The notes beneath the pieces are model-generated. The model worked only from the letters and a program-made list of their open reading frames with translations, was not told where the DNA came from and searched no databases. From positions 1 to 64,000 of the forward strand of contig NZ_QPQT01000008.1 in NCBI RefSeq assembly GCF_003605125.1: DNA of 64,000 bases. Reading direction: 5' to 3'. The position numbers and the translations under genes were made by a program. This document shows positions 52,750 through 62,429 of the stretch, in pieces; within the stretch, counting starts at the first letter, position 1, and each line of letters opens with the position of its first letter. The DNA comes from Shewanella algidipiscicola (GTDB lineage: Bacteria > Pseudomonadota > Gammaproteobacteria > Enterobacterales > Shewanellaceae).

Positions 52750-53076
52750 TTAGTTGAACTCTGTGCACACAGTCACTTCTACCCGGCTGGGCAAAGAAGA
52801 CTGACGGCGCAGATAGGTTGGTATTTCGAGTAAAGCCATGTCGTACTGATGTGGCTCTTTGTAAAACGCAGATGTCAAACGGGGCATACCAGGAGCTTTA
52901 GGCACTGCCATTGGACGACGTTTTGGTGTTGGTGTGAGCAATCGCTTGATTTGAGTAAGTACAAATCGAAACGGGCGCACGCTTTGACGAGCAAGCAATC
53001 GCAAAAGCGACCAGCTCAGTTTTGCAAGCAACATAATGCCTGCGATTTGGATGATAAATCCGAAAATATATTCCAT
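52750..53076 (-). CDS. Small membrane-anchored ICE protein
   Basis: A 108-residue protein with one N-terminal transmembrane helix (FIIQIAGIMLLAKLSWSLL) and a basic cytoplasmic part. It is the first gene of the leftward DNA-processing operon and borders the cargo hotspot. It has a two-hairpin leader. Function unknown. Confidence 0.7.
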   Translation of the reverse strand: MEYIFGFIIQIAGIMLLAKLSWSLLRLLARQSVRPFRFVLTQIKRLLTPTPKRRPMAVPKAPGMPRLTSAFYKEPHQYDMALLEIPTYLRRQSSLPSRVEVTVCTEFN

Positions 53077-53143
53077 TGGTGACTCCTTATGTTGGTTTTG
53101 AAGGAGTCACCCCCAACTGGGGAAAACTCCCCCAGTTGGGTGG
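53077..53143 (-). promoter_or_regulatory. Two-hairpin leader of the first module gene
   Basis: Hairpin 1: CCCAACTGGGG with CCCCAGTTGGG (53112-53140), the most perfect copy. Hairpin 2: GGTGACTCC with GGAGTCACC (53078-53111), with the whole Shine-Dalgarno in the 3' arm. Confidence 0.82.
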
Positions 53144-53443
53144 TGAAAAGGCGAACCGTAAGGAACGCATGGTTGAGCATGTAAAAACATGCAGGCTATT
53201 TGTTTAAGGAGGCTAGCTACCTCTTAGTACCACTGAGAATACTCAGCGGCGGGCTTCCTTTGAGCTCATGCTCTCAGGCGCAGATATCACTAAAACAGAT
53301 CAGCAATATTTGATAGTCAGTGTAACCGTCTTATCCAGACAGGATAGTCAGAAAGATGCTCAATTCTTCCATCTAGCTGAAAGGCCATTACCTCACAGAG
53401 GATTAGGCTAGGGACTGATTATTGTCATATCAGGAGCAAACTT
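53144..53443. promoter_or_regulatory. Divergent promoter region, first module gene and acaB-like gene
   Basis: A 300-bp gap between two divergent operons. It must hold promoters in both directions. The only structure I see is a short stem CTGAG...CTCAG near 53233. No SetCD box could be assigned by eye. Confidence 0.45.
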
Positions 53444-54046
53444 ATGGCCCAAGCAAAACCTAATTACTCTAAACCCATCTTTGAACAATCATTCACAATT
53501 AATAGCTTACAGGCGCAACGTGTCGTTGACCGTGTTTTTAGACGGACGGTCAGTGCGCTTTACGGAATCGATGTCATCCTGCGCATCATTGGCGATGAGA
53601 ACGAAATTGATGAAGTGGAACAGATCATTAGCCAGTTGATCGAGGATTGCGCTAAAGCGGTAGACAGCGAACAAGCTCGTTTGGACAAACTGATGGAGTC
53701 CAACGGCATCGATGAAGTACCTGACTACACCGACCCGATTACCTTCAACGCCAAAATCAGCTCGCCTCAGGTTGGCCAGTTTGTTGGCTTAGTTCGCAAA
53801 CTCGATGCGTTGATGATCTCAATGGACACCCTCTGGTTATCTAGCGTGCTTAGCAACAAGCAACGTGTTGATGGCAACTACGCATGGCAACAGCGCACTA
53901 TCAAACTGGCTCGACGCATTATTGATATCGAAATTCGAGCACGAAAATCAGCCCAAGCTAAGGGGAAAGAAGTAGAAGTTGAACAAGCGGTGCCTTCAAC
54001 CGATGACGATATCACTGAAGAGGAAACAGATAACCCCACCAACTAG
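53444..54046 (+). CDS. AcaB-like (DUF1845) transcriptional regulator
   Basis: A 200-residue protein of the family once called DUF1845/PFL_4669, now linked to AcaB, an activator of transfer genes in IncC plasmids (related to SXT/R391 elements). The start follows AGGAGC. The C-terminus is acidic. It is divergent from the DNA-processing operon and is followed by a hairpin terminator. A regulatory role in this ICE is inferred from the family. Confidence 0.7.
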   Translation: MAQAKPNYSKPIFEQSFTINSLQAQRVVDRVFRRTVSALYGIDVILRIIGDENEIDEVEQIISQLIEDCAKAVDSEQARLDKLMESNGIDEVPDYTDPITFNAKISSPQVGQFVGLVRKLDALMISMDTLWLSSVLSNKQRVDGNYAWQQRTIKLARRIIDIEIRARKSAQAKGKEVEVEQAVPSTDDDITEEETDNPTN

Positions 54047-54051
54047 CCAAC

Positions 54052-54095
54052 TAGGCTCACATCAACCAGCCCCTCTTGAAGGGGCTCTTCAAAAT
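54052..54095. repeat. Left copy of cargo-flanking repeat with terminator
   Basis: TAGGCTCACATCAACCAG, then the hairpin AGCCCC-TCTTGAA-GGGGCT (54068-54086) and TCTTCAAAAT. A second copy, differing at few positions, starts at 62960 and closes the cargo. The hairpin can terminate the acaB-like gene. Confidence 0.75.
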
Positions 54096-54286
54096 TTGGT
54101 GTTGTGGACTTTGTAACACAGTTTTGGACAAAACCTTGCTAGAGTTTGTACTTAAATTAGCAAATCACAAATTACTACAGATAATGGAAAAAATAATTGT
54201 ATAGATTTTATATTGCAGCCGACGAATAAACGAGGTCCTATTCCTATAGTCGTTGAAAATCAACTCAGGATTTCGTAATAAAATAA

Positions 54287-55084
54287 TTACCTTTGAGCAT
54301 ATTCCAGAGGTGTACAACCAAACAATTTTTTAAAAGAAGAGATAAAACTGCTCACACTTCTATAACCCAGATCATGCGCAACCAAGGTTGTGTTATACCC
54401 CTGAGAAATCTTGTCCAGTGAATTCATCAAACGAAAGCGGCTACGCCATTGACGGAATGTTAGCCCCGTTTCGGCTTTAAACAACCTTTCGATAGTACGG
54501 ACACTTGCCCCTACCTGAGTGGCTAACGGCTCAAGCAACAGTGATTGCTCTGGCTTATTAACAATAAGACTGATCAAACGTTGCAGGCGAGGATCATGTC
54601 CTGATGGAATATAAAGCTCGAGTGCTTCCAAGGATTCAAGTTCATCAAGAGCAACCAAGCCTAAGTTATGTGCTCTTTCTTTTGTAAGAGAACCAGCACT
54701 TTCTGTAAGCCTGAGTATGACTTCTCGCATTAATGAGCTCATCTTCAACATGACGACTTTCTCAGAGTTCTGACGAACACAAAACGAGGGGTCAACGTAT
54801 AGATTACGGGTTTGCGTAGCAGTTTCATTACTCACCTGATGGTAATGACCTCCAGGAATCCATACGGCATGAGTTGATGGAACGACCCACACCGCTTTTT
54901 CACTGGTTACACGTAATACGCCCTTAGCTCCCCAAAGAAGTTGTCCTCTGGGATGAGTATGCGGCTCGATAGCAGACTCAGCAACCATACTGCGACTGTG
55001 CGTAAGCACGGGTTGAGCAGGATCTAAGACAAAAGCAACATCGCTGGGCAATAACATTGTCGTGTTAGGAATATGTTTTGACAT
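54287..55084 (-). CDS. AraC-family transcriptional regulator
   Basis: A 265-residue regulator with a cupin-like N-terminal sensor (HTHPRGQLLWGAKGVLRV...VWIPGGHYHQV) and a C-terminal double helix-turn-helix (LEPLATQVGASVRTIERLFKA...VAHDLGYRSVSSFISSFKKLFG). It is divergent from the transporter gene 123 bp away, which it probably controls. Base composition is AT-richer than the ICE core. Confidence 0.85.
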   Translation of the reverse strand: MSKHIPNTTMLLPSDVAFVLDPAQPVLTHSRSMVAESAIEPHTHPRGQLLWGAKGVLRVTSEKAVWVVPSTHAVWIPGGHYHQVSNETATQTRNLYVDPSFCVRQNSEKVVMLKMSSLMREVILRLTESAGSLTKERAHNLGLVALDELESLEALELYIPSGHDPRLQRLISLIVNKPEQSLLLEPLATQVGASVRTIERLFKAETGLTFRQWRSRFRLMNSLDKISQGYNTTLVAHDLGYRSVSSFISSFKKLFGCTPLEYAQR

Positions 55085-55207
55085 CCTGCCTCGTGAAAAC
55101 GTATCAAATAAAAGGTATTTTAGAAATAACTCTACAATATATCTAGAGCCTGTTGAGCTTTTAGGTCAACGAAGCCTAATAATTATAAAGCTCAGGAGAA
55201 AACACAT

Positions 55208-55958
55208 ATGGTCAGCCGGCTAAATGTAAAGTCATTCGCTGTAATTATCGCTTTGACATTTGCATTTGTTATTAGCATTTATCCGCTTCCAGCTCAGTCC
55301 GAGATATTTTCTCGAAGTGCCGCTGTTGTGTTGGTGACACTTATCTTTTGGAGCTCAGGATTTGTACCGCCTTTTCTGGCAAGTTTGATCTTCTTTGCTT
55401 TAGTAACGATATTGGGTCTGATTTCACCATCGATAGTATTCGCGGGTTTTGGTTCTACCGCTGTATGGCTCATCATTTCTGGGTTTATCATTGGCACAGC
55501 AATTTCCAAATCTGGACTAAGTCAAAAGCTTGCGACACTGATTTCCCCCTATTTAACGGTCAGTTATCCACGTCTTATCACAGGTTTGGTATTCAGTGCC
55601 ATGGCTCTGGGGTTTATCATGCCCTCTTCAGTAGGTAGGGCTGTGGTATTAATTCCTATTGGTATGGCATTAGCTGACACCATTGGACTGAAAAAAGGCA
55701 GTAATGGCCGAATTGGCATTGCTACTGCCCTTGCAATTTCGTGCAATATGCCCAGTTTTGCAGTGTTACCTGCCAATATTCCCAACATGATTTTAGCTGG
55801 CTCCAGTGAAAACCTTTTTAATATTACCTTTGGCTACACTGAATACCTACTGCTTCACTTTCCCATATTAGGTATCGTTAAATCTTTGGTCGTCATTTGG
55901 CTAGTACTGCGTATTTTCCCTGACAAAATTTCAGCCCCATCAGCCAATAAAGACATAT
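55208..55958 (+). pseudogene. DASS-family anion transporter, 5' part, IS-interrupted
   Basis: The N-terminal half of a divalent anion:sodium symporter (SLC13/CitT-like) with several membrane helices (e.g. SSVGRAVVLIPIGMALAD). After about 250 residues the frame runs into an IS110-family element and stops within it. The other half resumes at 57356. It is divergent from the AraC gene. Function as dicarboxylate or related anion uptake is lost in this copy. Confidence 0.85.
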
Positions 55959-57355
55959 ATGGACGCCCCGTGTTTTGCAACTCTTGATTGAAGATCGGTT
56001 CGCTGACATATATCCGGCGTCTTTAAGTAGGGCGATCCATTAATGCGCCCTGCGCCATGATGAGATCCGAACCCGGCCGCCTATACACCCACACGGCATA
56101 GAAATACCTTGTCTTATTCTCAGGCTCTTGCCGGGACGGATAACCGTTTTTCCATCAAGGTTTGCAAACTCTAGGGTGACGTTTATACCTCTTTTTTCTG
56201 CCTAATCAGTTAATTAAACAGTTCTGTTACTCTTTTTTTTCTATATTCATGCCGTTTTAAAGGCCCGGCTTAACTGAAACTCTTGATCTCCGCTTATGAT
56301 CCGCCAGGCGATCCTGCCGAGCTTATTTGCCAGTGCCACAATCGCCTTAACTTTTCCTCGTCGGGCAACCAGTCCGTTAAGCCAACGTCCCATAGCATCT
56401 TGACGCTTAGCCGCGAACCGTAGCACTGCTCTGGCACCATGAATCAACAGTGTTCGCAGTTCTCTGTTGCCGTTTTTGGTCATGCCCATCAATGTAGACT
56501 TCCCTCCGCTACTGTGCTGGCGGGGAACCAAACCGCACCACGCAGAAAATTGCCGCCCATTGGTAAACTGTTCACCCGTTCCCAGTTCGCTGAGTACACT
56601 GGCGGTGACAATGGGACCAAAGCCGGGAATTTTTAGCAAAGCTTGGTAGCGAGGATGATGCTTTGCCAAGCGTGTTAACTCATCAGTTAACGAGTCGATA
56701 TCACGGGAGATTATCTTAATGTCATCATACAGCCCTTGCAGCAGGCTGCGTATTACCGTTGATAAGCCGTTATCGGCATCTTCCAATGCGGCGGGCAGCT
56801 GCTCCTGCAGTGTTTTTAATCCTTTTGGAAAAATAACGCCGTATTCTGACGCTAAGGCGCGAACCTGATTTACCGTTGCTGTACGACGCACAATCAAGGT
56901 ACTGCGTACAGTGCGAAGCGCCTTGATATCCCGCTGCTCCCGCGTCTTGATTGGCACAGCATGGATATTGGGACGAAAAGCAGCTTCGCAGATAGCCAGC
57001 GCATCATTAGCATCATTTTTTGTCTACGCGCCATCGGTTTAACATGCTGAGCCGGAAGCAGTTTGACCTGATATCCCATATTTTGAATGGTTTCCCCCCA
57101 ATAATTGGATGAAAGACAAGCTTCCATTGCAATCAGCGTATTGGGAGGGAATTGACGAACTTCATGCAGCAGTTTATCTCTGGAGACTTTTCTGTTTTTA
57201 ATGACAGAGTTATCGTCACCAAGCACACATATTTGAAAAACATTTTTTGCTAAATCAATGCCAACAACTTTAATATTCATGATGGACGCTCCTTTGTTAA
57301 CTAAGGCTTTGTACCTTTAGTTTGGCGCATTTGACGCCGTAAGAGGGGCGTCCAT
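55959..57355 (-). mobile_element. IS110-family insertion sequence
   Basis: An element of about 1.4 kb bounded by the perfect 11-bp inverted repeat ATGGACGCCCC (55959-55969 and 57345-57355). The transposase is on the minus strand and split by a frameshift. Short inverted ends like these fit the IS1111 branch. It sits inside the DASS transporter gene. Target duplication is not obvious. Confidence 0.85.
56247..57280 (-). pseudogene. IS110-family transposase, frameshifted
   Basis: The N-terminal part (57280 leftward) carries the DEDD-type start (VVGIDLAKNVFQ) and AMEACLSS. Around 57022 the frame shifts by one at a run of A residues, in CAAAAAATG on the minus strand. The C-terminal part continues in the other frame (KTREQRDIKALRTVR to the IS110/IS1111 helix-hairpin segment IPGFGPIVTASVLSELG). 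Joined, it would be a normal-length transposase. The lesion is probably a one-base loss; a programmed shift is less likely. Confidence 0.85.
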
Positions 57356-58012
57356 CACATCACCAGTAACGAAAGTTTCGTTTCCGATCAAAAGATGCAG
57401 AAGAAAGTGGGTATTTTGCTCGCTATCACGTTGTTATTCTGGATAACGGATACTATTCACGGCATTAATCCGGCCTGGGTAGGTTTAGTAACAGCAATTA
57501 TTCTCCTGCTCCCTAAATGGGGAGTTGTCGAGCCAAAAGCATTTAATAGCTCCGTTGATTTTGCCACAGTGATTTTCGTTGCTGGTGCTTTAGGACTGTG
57601 AGCGCTGGTTAATGAATCAGGAATTGGCTCGGCATTAGGGCAGCTATTCGGACATATACTTCCAGCAGACCAAAACAGCTCATTCCTGAGTTTCATGGCA
57701 CTGTCTATCATTTCAACTCTCACAGGATTAGTAGCAACAATCCCTGGTGTACCGACGGTATTAACACCTATGGCCGGAGATTTCGCTCAAATAACCGGGT
57801 TCTCTCTACTCGCCGTAATAATGACTCAGGTCATTGGCTTTTCGACCGTAATTTTCCCATATCAAGTGGGCCCACTAGTCGTCGCAATGCAATTATCAAA
57901 AGAGCCTCTCTCTAAGCTATTAAAAATTACCCTACCGTTGACGGCTATTACTGTTGTCGTGTTGATGCCTTTAGATTTTCTATGGTGGCAACTACTAGGC
58001 TGGGTTAGCTAA
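57356..58012 (+). pseudogene. DASS-family transporter, 3' part, also nonsense-mutated
   Basis: This continues the symporter begun at 55208, with further membrane helices (e.g. LVATIPGVPTVLTPMAGDF). The frame has a TGA at 57599-57601 in place of a likely glycine codon (GGACTGTGAGCG), so the gene has a second lesion besides the IS. The C-terminal end (LLGWVS) is intact. Decay therefore predates or follows the IS independently. Confidence 0.85.
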
Positions 58013-58050
58013 TAGCTGACTGACACTAATACCTGACACCATCAAAAAGT

Positions 58051-58083
58051 TAAAAAAATGGGGTTAACTGACAGTTAACCCCA
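58051..58083 (-). terminator. Terminator of dps
   Basis: TGGGGTTAACTG and CAGTTAACCCCA form a perfect 12-bp stem with a 1-base loop, and on the minus strand a seven-T run follows. It lies between the transporter remnant and dps and can also act on the plus side. Confidence 0.85.
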
Positions 58084-58101
58084 ATAAGTAATGAATTGTT
58101 T

Positions 58102-58575
58102 TTATGCGACCAACATCGCTCTTAACATCCATGCCGTTTTTTCATGCACGCGCATTCGGTCTGAAATCAGGGCCGCAGAAGATTCATCATCAGCATCCTG
58201 AGCCGTTTTTAATATCTCACGACAAGTTCTGATCACTTGTTCATGACTTTGCGTCAAAATTTTTACCATCTCTATTGCTGGCGGGATATCTTCCACTTCT
58301 TCAATAGAGCTTAATGACGCTAACGATTTATAAGTGCCTGGAGCAACAATATTCAGTGAACGAATACGTTCCGCGACATCATCGACAGCTGTTGCAAGCT
58401 CTGTGTAATGCTCTTCAAACATCAAATGGAGATCGCGAAACTGTCGTCCAGTTACGTTCCAGTGAAAATTGTGAGTTTGCAGATAAAGGGTGTAAGAGTC
58501 TGCCAGCAAACGTTTCAAGCCTTCAGCAATAGCAATGCGATCAGATTCATTAATTCCTATATTGATAGTATCCAT
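58102..58575 (-). CDS. dps: Dps-family ferritin-like DNA-protection protein
   Basis: A 157-residue Dps protein that oxidises iron with hydrogen peroxide and shields DNA. The ferroxidase ligands are visible: His in [10 protein letters not shown] and the acidic pair in [18 protein letters not shown]. Start at 58575 is preceded by AAGGAG; an in-frame upstream ATG is less likely. It is part of the cargo's oxidative-stress set. Confidence 0.92.
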   Translation of the reverse strand: MDTINIGINESDRIAIAEGLKRLLADSYTLYLQTHNFHWNVTGRQFRDLHLMFEEHYTELATAVDDVAERIRSLNIVAPGTYKSLASLSSIEEVEDIPPAIEMVKILTQSHEQVIRTCREILKTAQDADDESSAALISDRMRVHEKTAWMLRAMLVA

Positions 58576-58787
58576 AGTGACTCCTTGATTGATTAAAAAC
58601 ATTCAGCATATAAGTATAGAAAATTCTATAGCTGCTATAACAACCACTCTATAACAGTTCATTTTGCTAAAAAACCATTTGTCGTGTTAAGAATACATCT
58701 TGTCATATTAGCAACTAAAAGCGTCAGCCAGAAAGAGATATATTAAAGTCAATTAATATTCAAAACTACCAGCTGAAAAGGCTTGAT

Positions 58788-59768
58788 ATGAAGCACTTAT
58801 CTATAAACCACTCATCCTCTGTAAAGGTAGAAAGCCGATTAGTACATTTCCCTATTTCAATGTTCTCTATCGTTATGGGTCTGAGTGGATTTGCAATCGC
58901 ATGGCAAAAAGCTTTGGGGACGTCATTTCCTGTGGTTACAACATTCACCAGTGCTTTGGCAAGTATCGTTATGCTGCTGATGAGCAGCCTTTATCTACTA
59001 AAACTCTTTCGCTATCCAAATGCAGTGATTGCAGAAACAAAGCATCCAATTAAGATTAATTTCTTTGCTGCTTTCTCAATCAGCCTATTACTCCTTTCCG
59101 TCGTTTGGCATAAGTTTGAATCGCTTTCCTATGGTTTATGGGGTATTGGAGCGATCGTTCAGCTATCGTTAACTTTACTGGTTATGCATAGCTGGATACA
59201 CCACGATCACTATCGGCTAGAGCACGCCAACCCGAGTTGGTTTATTCCGGTTGTTGGTAACATTATTGCTCCAATCACCGGTGCTAAGCTGGGATATATC
59301 GAGGTAAGCTGGTTCTTTTTCAGCGTTGGTATTGTTTTTTGGATGGTGCTATTAACCATCATTACCAACCGTTTGATTTTTCATGAAGCTCTGCCAACAC
59401 GTTTTAAACCTATGCTGTTTATCTTGTTAGCGCCACCATCCATTGGCTTTGTGTCCTACAGCTCACTCGTGCCAGAACTGACTGATTTATCCAGAATACT
59501 TGCTTCTGTTGCACTATTCACCGCTATTTTGCTGGTGCTCAATATCAATCAATTTCGAAAAGGTGGGTTTTATCTTTCATCCTGGGCTTTTTCATTTCCG
59601 GTAGCAGCCTTTAACGTAGCCTTATTTAGATATGCCGAGTTAACGCAATCATCAACGTGTTTATATATTGGTAAAGCGCTATTAGGGGGCCTAACCCTAC
59701 TTATTCTCTGGCTTTCGTTTAATACACTTAAAGCCATAAGAGCCGGCGAAATATGCAAGCCAGAGTAA
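58788..59768 (+). CDS. TDT/SLAC1-family membrane transporter (TehA-like)
   Basis: A 326-residue inner-membrane protein with about ten helices. It resembles the tellurite-resistance/dicarboxylate transporter family (FPISMFSIVMGLSGFAIAWQK at the N-terminus). The family includes TehA and plant SLAC1 anion channels; the substrate here is not known. It precedes the AhpD-like and catalase genes on the same strand. Confidence 0.82.
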   Translation: MKHLSINHSSSVKVESRLVHFPISMFSIVMGLSGFAIAWQKALGTSFPVVTTFTSALASIVMLLMSSLYLLKLFRYPNAVIAETKHPIKINFFAAFSISLLLLSVVWHKFESLSYGLWGIGAIVQLSLTLLVMHSWIHHDHYRLEHANPSWFIPVVGNIIAPITGAKLGYIEVSWFFFSVGIVFWMVLLTIITNRLIFHEALPTRFKPMLFILLAPPSIGFVSYSSLVPELTDLSRILASVALFTAILLVLNINQFRKGGFYLSSWAFSFPVAAFNVALFRYAELTQSSTCLYIGKALLGGLTLLILWLSFNTLKAIRAGEICKPE

Positions 59769-59799
59769 ATAAATTTGAATATACAACTGAGGTAACGTT

Positions 59800-60141
59800 A
59801 TGAGTAAAAATTATACAGACATTAATCAGCTACAGCGCAAGTTAGGTTCCGCTTTTCGAAAAGAGAGCCCTGATACACTCAACGCTTTTTTAAGCCTTCA
59901 CAAAGCTGCTTTCGCTCCCGGAGCAATGGAAACTAAGTATAAAGAGCTAATTGCCGTCGCTATTGCTATCAATGTCCGTTGTGATGGCTGTATTGGCTCC
60001 CACGTTGAAGCAGCAGTAAAAGCTGGGGCTTCCAGAGAAGAGCTGATTGAAACGATTAACGTTGCCATTTTAATGGGTGGCGGTCCTGCTGTGATTTATG
60101 GGACACAAGCGTTGGCTGCCGTGGATGAGTTTTGTGAATAA
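59800..60141 (+). CDS. AhpD-like carboxymuconolactone decarboxylase-family protein
   Basis: A 113-residue protein with the CxxC redox pair (CDGC, followed by IGSHVEAA) of AhpD-type alkylhydroperoxidase proteins. It lies 31 bp after the TDT transporter and before catalase. It fits peroxide defence. Its redox partner is not in the window. Confidence 0.88.
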   Translation: MSKNYTDINQLQRKLGSAFRKESPDTLNAFLSLHKAAFAPGAMETKYKELIAVAIAINVRCDGCIGSHVEAAVKAGASREELIETINVAILMGGGPAVIYGTQALAAVDEFCE

Positions 60142-60404
60142 TTAAAACTATGTATGTACCACCGAATTACATCAACTAGAGGCGTCAATAAGCGTTTACT
60201 ACAGAAAATCGAGCCAATAATAGACTGTGGATATCGGGTTGATTGAGGGCGAGTGATTGGAAAAATAGTTTACATATATCTAAGCTGTTAACACATGGTT
60301 TCATACTAGAGTAAACGCCCTAATCAAAGTCGCAAAAATATCAATAATTATTGTTAGCTTCAGAGATTAAGTTTTCACACTGTAAGCAAATAAAAGGGAC
60401 TGTA

Positions 60405-61862
60405 ATGAAAGATAAAAATAAACTTACTACAACGAGCGGATGCCCCGTTCCCGACAACCAAAACGTACAAACAGCTGGCCCTAGAGGGCCAATGCTTCTA
60501 CAAGATTTTTGGTTTTTAGAAAAACTCGCCCATTTTGATCGCGAAGTTATTCCTGAAAGAAGAATGCACGCAAAAGGCTCTGGTGCCTATGGGACATTTA
60601 CTGTCACCCACGATATTACTCAGTACACTAAAGCCAATATCTTTTCATCTGTAGGTAAAAAAACGGATGTTTTTGTTCGCCTATCGACAGTAGCAGGTGA
60701 ACGCGGAGCAGCTGATGCAGAAAGAGACATTAGAGGATTCGCGATAAAATTTTATACTGATGAAGGAAACTGGGATCTTGTGGGTAACAATACTCCAGTC
60801 TTTTTTCTAAGAGATCCAATCAAGTTTCCCGATTTGAATCACGCAGTGAAACGCGATCCGAGAACCAATATGAGGTGTGCCAATACCAACTGGGATTTTT
60901 GGACGCTTTTACCTGAAGCACTTCATCAGGTCACGGTTGTAATGAGTGATAGAGGGATCCCAAAAAGTTATCGCCATATGCATGGTTTTGGTAGTCATAC
61001 GTTTAGCTTTATCAATGATAAAAATGAACGTTGTTGGGTTAAGTTCCACCTTAAATCCCAACAAGGAATAGAAAACCTAACGGATCAAGAAGCCGAAGAA
61101 ATTGTTGGTAAAAATCGAGAGAGTCATCAACAAGATCTTTATGAATCCATTGAAAATGGAGACTTCCCTCGTTGGGATATGAAAGTTCAGATAATGACTG
61201 AAGAAGAAGCAAAATCCTATCCTATTCATCCTTTTGATCTAACTAAGGTTTGGCCACATAATGACTTTCCTTTAATTGATGTTGGTGTTCTTGAGCTGAA
61301 CCGAAACCCAGACAATTATTTTGCCGAAGTAGAGCAAGCGGCATTCAACCCTGCCAATATTGTACCTGGCATCGGCTTTTCACCAGACAAGATGTTACAA
61401 GGTCGATTGTTTTCATACGGAGATACACAGCGTTATAGATTAGGCGTCAATCATGCTCATATCCCGGTTAATCAACCGAAATGCCCGGTGAATTCTTTCC
61501 ATAGAGATGGTGCAATGCGGGTAGATGGTAACTACGGAAGCACAAAAGCCTACGAACCAAATAGCCTTGGTTTATGGCAAGAACAACTCGACACTAAAGA
61601 GCCTGAATTAGCAATTCAAGGTGGTGCCTATAGTTATGATTTTCGTGAAGATGACGATGACTATTTTAGTCAACCAAGGGCGTTGTTTAATTTAATGACG
61701 CCAGAACAAAAGACGGTGCTGTTTGAAAATACTGCTCGAAGCATCAGCTCTGCGTCTTTGGAAGTTCAGTATAGACATATAAGAAACTGTCACCAAGCAG
61801 ACCCTGCTTATGCCCAAGGGGTTGCAGATGCTCTAAAGCTAAAAATTTCTGACATCATTTAA
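60405..61862 (+). CDS. Catalase, clade-3 heme enzyme
   Basis: Breaks down hydrogen peroxide. The 485-residue enzyme shows the distal His in [13 protein letters not shown], the distal Asn in [12 protein letters not shown], and the proximal heme Tyr in [15 protein letters not shown] chose the ATG at 60405, since AAAAGGGA precedes it; an in-frame ATG 18 codons upstream lacks this. It is linked to an ankyrin gene, as in known katB-ankB pairs. Confidence 0.96.
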   Translation: MKDKNKLTTTSGCPVPDNQNVQTAGPRGPMLLQDFWFLEKLAHFDREVIPERRMHAKGSGAYGTFTVTHDITQYTKANIFSSVGKKTDVFVRLSTVAGERGAADAERDIRGFAIKFYTDEGNWDLVGNNTPVFFLRDPIKFPDLNHAVKRDPRTNMRCANTNWDFWTLLPEALHQVTVVMSDRGIPKSYRHMHGFGSHTFSFINDKNERCWVKFHLKSQQGIENLTDQEAEEIVGKNRESHQQDLYESIENGDFPRWDMKVQIMTEEEAKSYPIHPFDLTKVWPHNDFPLIDVGVLELNRNPDNYFAEVEQAAFNPANIVPGIGFSPDKMLQGRLFSYGDTQRYRLGVNHAHIPVNQPKCPVNSFHRDGAMRVDGNYGSTKAYEPNSLGLWQEQLDTKEPELAIQGGAYSYDFREDDDDYFSQPRALFNLMTPEQKTVLFENTARSISSASLEVQYRHIRNCHQADPAYAQGVADALKLKISDII

Positions 61863-61869
61863 TATTGAA

Positions 61870-61913
61870 GGCTTTTATCAGTGACTGTATTCATTGATAA
61901 AAGCCCCTTTTTT
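61870..61913 (+). terminator. Hairpin between catalase and ankyrin genes
   Basis: GGCTTTTATCA and TGATAAAAGCC form an 11-bp stem followed by CCTTTTTT. It lies just after catalase and ends about 10 bases before the ankyrin gene's ATG, so the ankyrin gene may be expressed only by readthrough. Confidence 0.8.
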
Positions 61914-61922
61914 GGGGGAATT

Positions 61923-62429
61923 ATGAGTAAATGGGACGATTATAAAAAAACCTACCGCGTTGATACTACGCTGATTGATTGTGCACGTTCAGGTGATTTT
62001 TATAGTTTGGTTAATCTATTATCCCACACCCCGGATATAAACATTAATGAAACAAACTCAAGTGGGTATTCTGCCTTGATGCTGGCAGTCTACAATAATG
62101 AAAAAGATTGCTGCGAAGCATTATTAAGATGTGGCGCTGATGTTAACTCAGCGGATAATGTAGGTAATACCGTGCTCATGGCCAGTGCCTACAAGGGCAA
62201 TTTAGAAATTTTCAAATTGCTATTAGCATTTGGTTCAAATCCACAGCTAACCAACAAAACCAATATGACAGCGCGTGATTGGGCTTTAATGTTTAATCGA
62301 AAAAACATTATTGATTACTTAAATAAAACCTATCCGGCGAAAGCTGACTCCAAGTTTAAGAGCATCGTTAAATTCATAGCTCTGAGTTCAATGATGGTAA
62401 TGAAGCGGTTGTCATCAATTAATCAGTAA
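61923..62429 (+). CDS. Ankyrin-repeat protein (AnkB-like)
   Basis: A 168-residue protein with about three ankyrin repeats (SGYSALMLAVYNNEKDCCEALLR, then GNTVLMASAYKGNLEIFKLLL). I chose the ATG at 61923, preceded by GGGGGAA; an ATG-like upstream start would put the terminator inside the gene. Ankyrin proteins downstream of catalase are known to aid catalase activity or assembly. A hydrophobic C-terminus suggests membrane contact. Confidence 0.85.
   Translation: MSKWDDYKKTYRVDTTLIDCARSGDFYSLVNLLSHTPDININETNSSGYSALMLAVYNNEKDCCEALLRCGADVNSADNVGNTVLMASAYKGNLEIFKLLLAFGSNPQLTNKTNMTARDWALMFNRKNIIDYLNKTYPAKADSKFKSIVKFIALSSMMVMKRLSSINQ

Noticed and set aside
43886..53143. Reading the repeated leaders as a CRISPR array or transposon ends
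   Set aside because: Spacing is set by genes, sequences vary with compensatory changes, and each copy sits just before a start codon.
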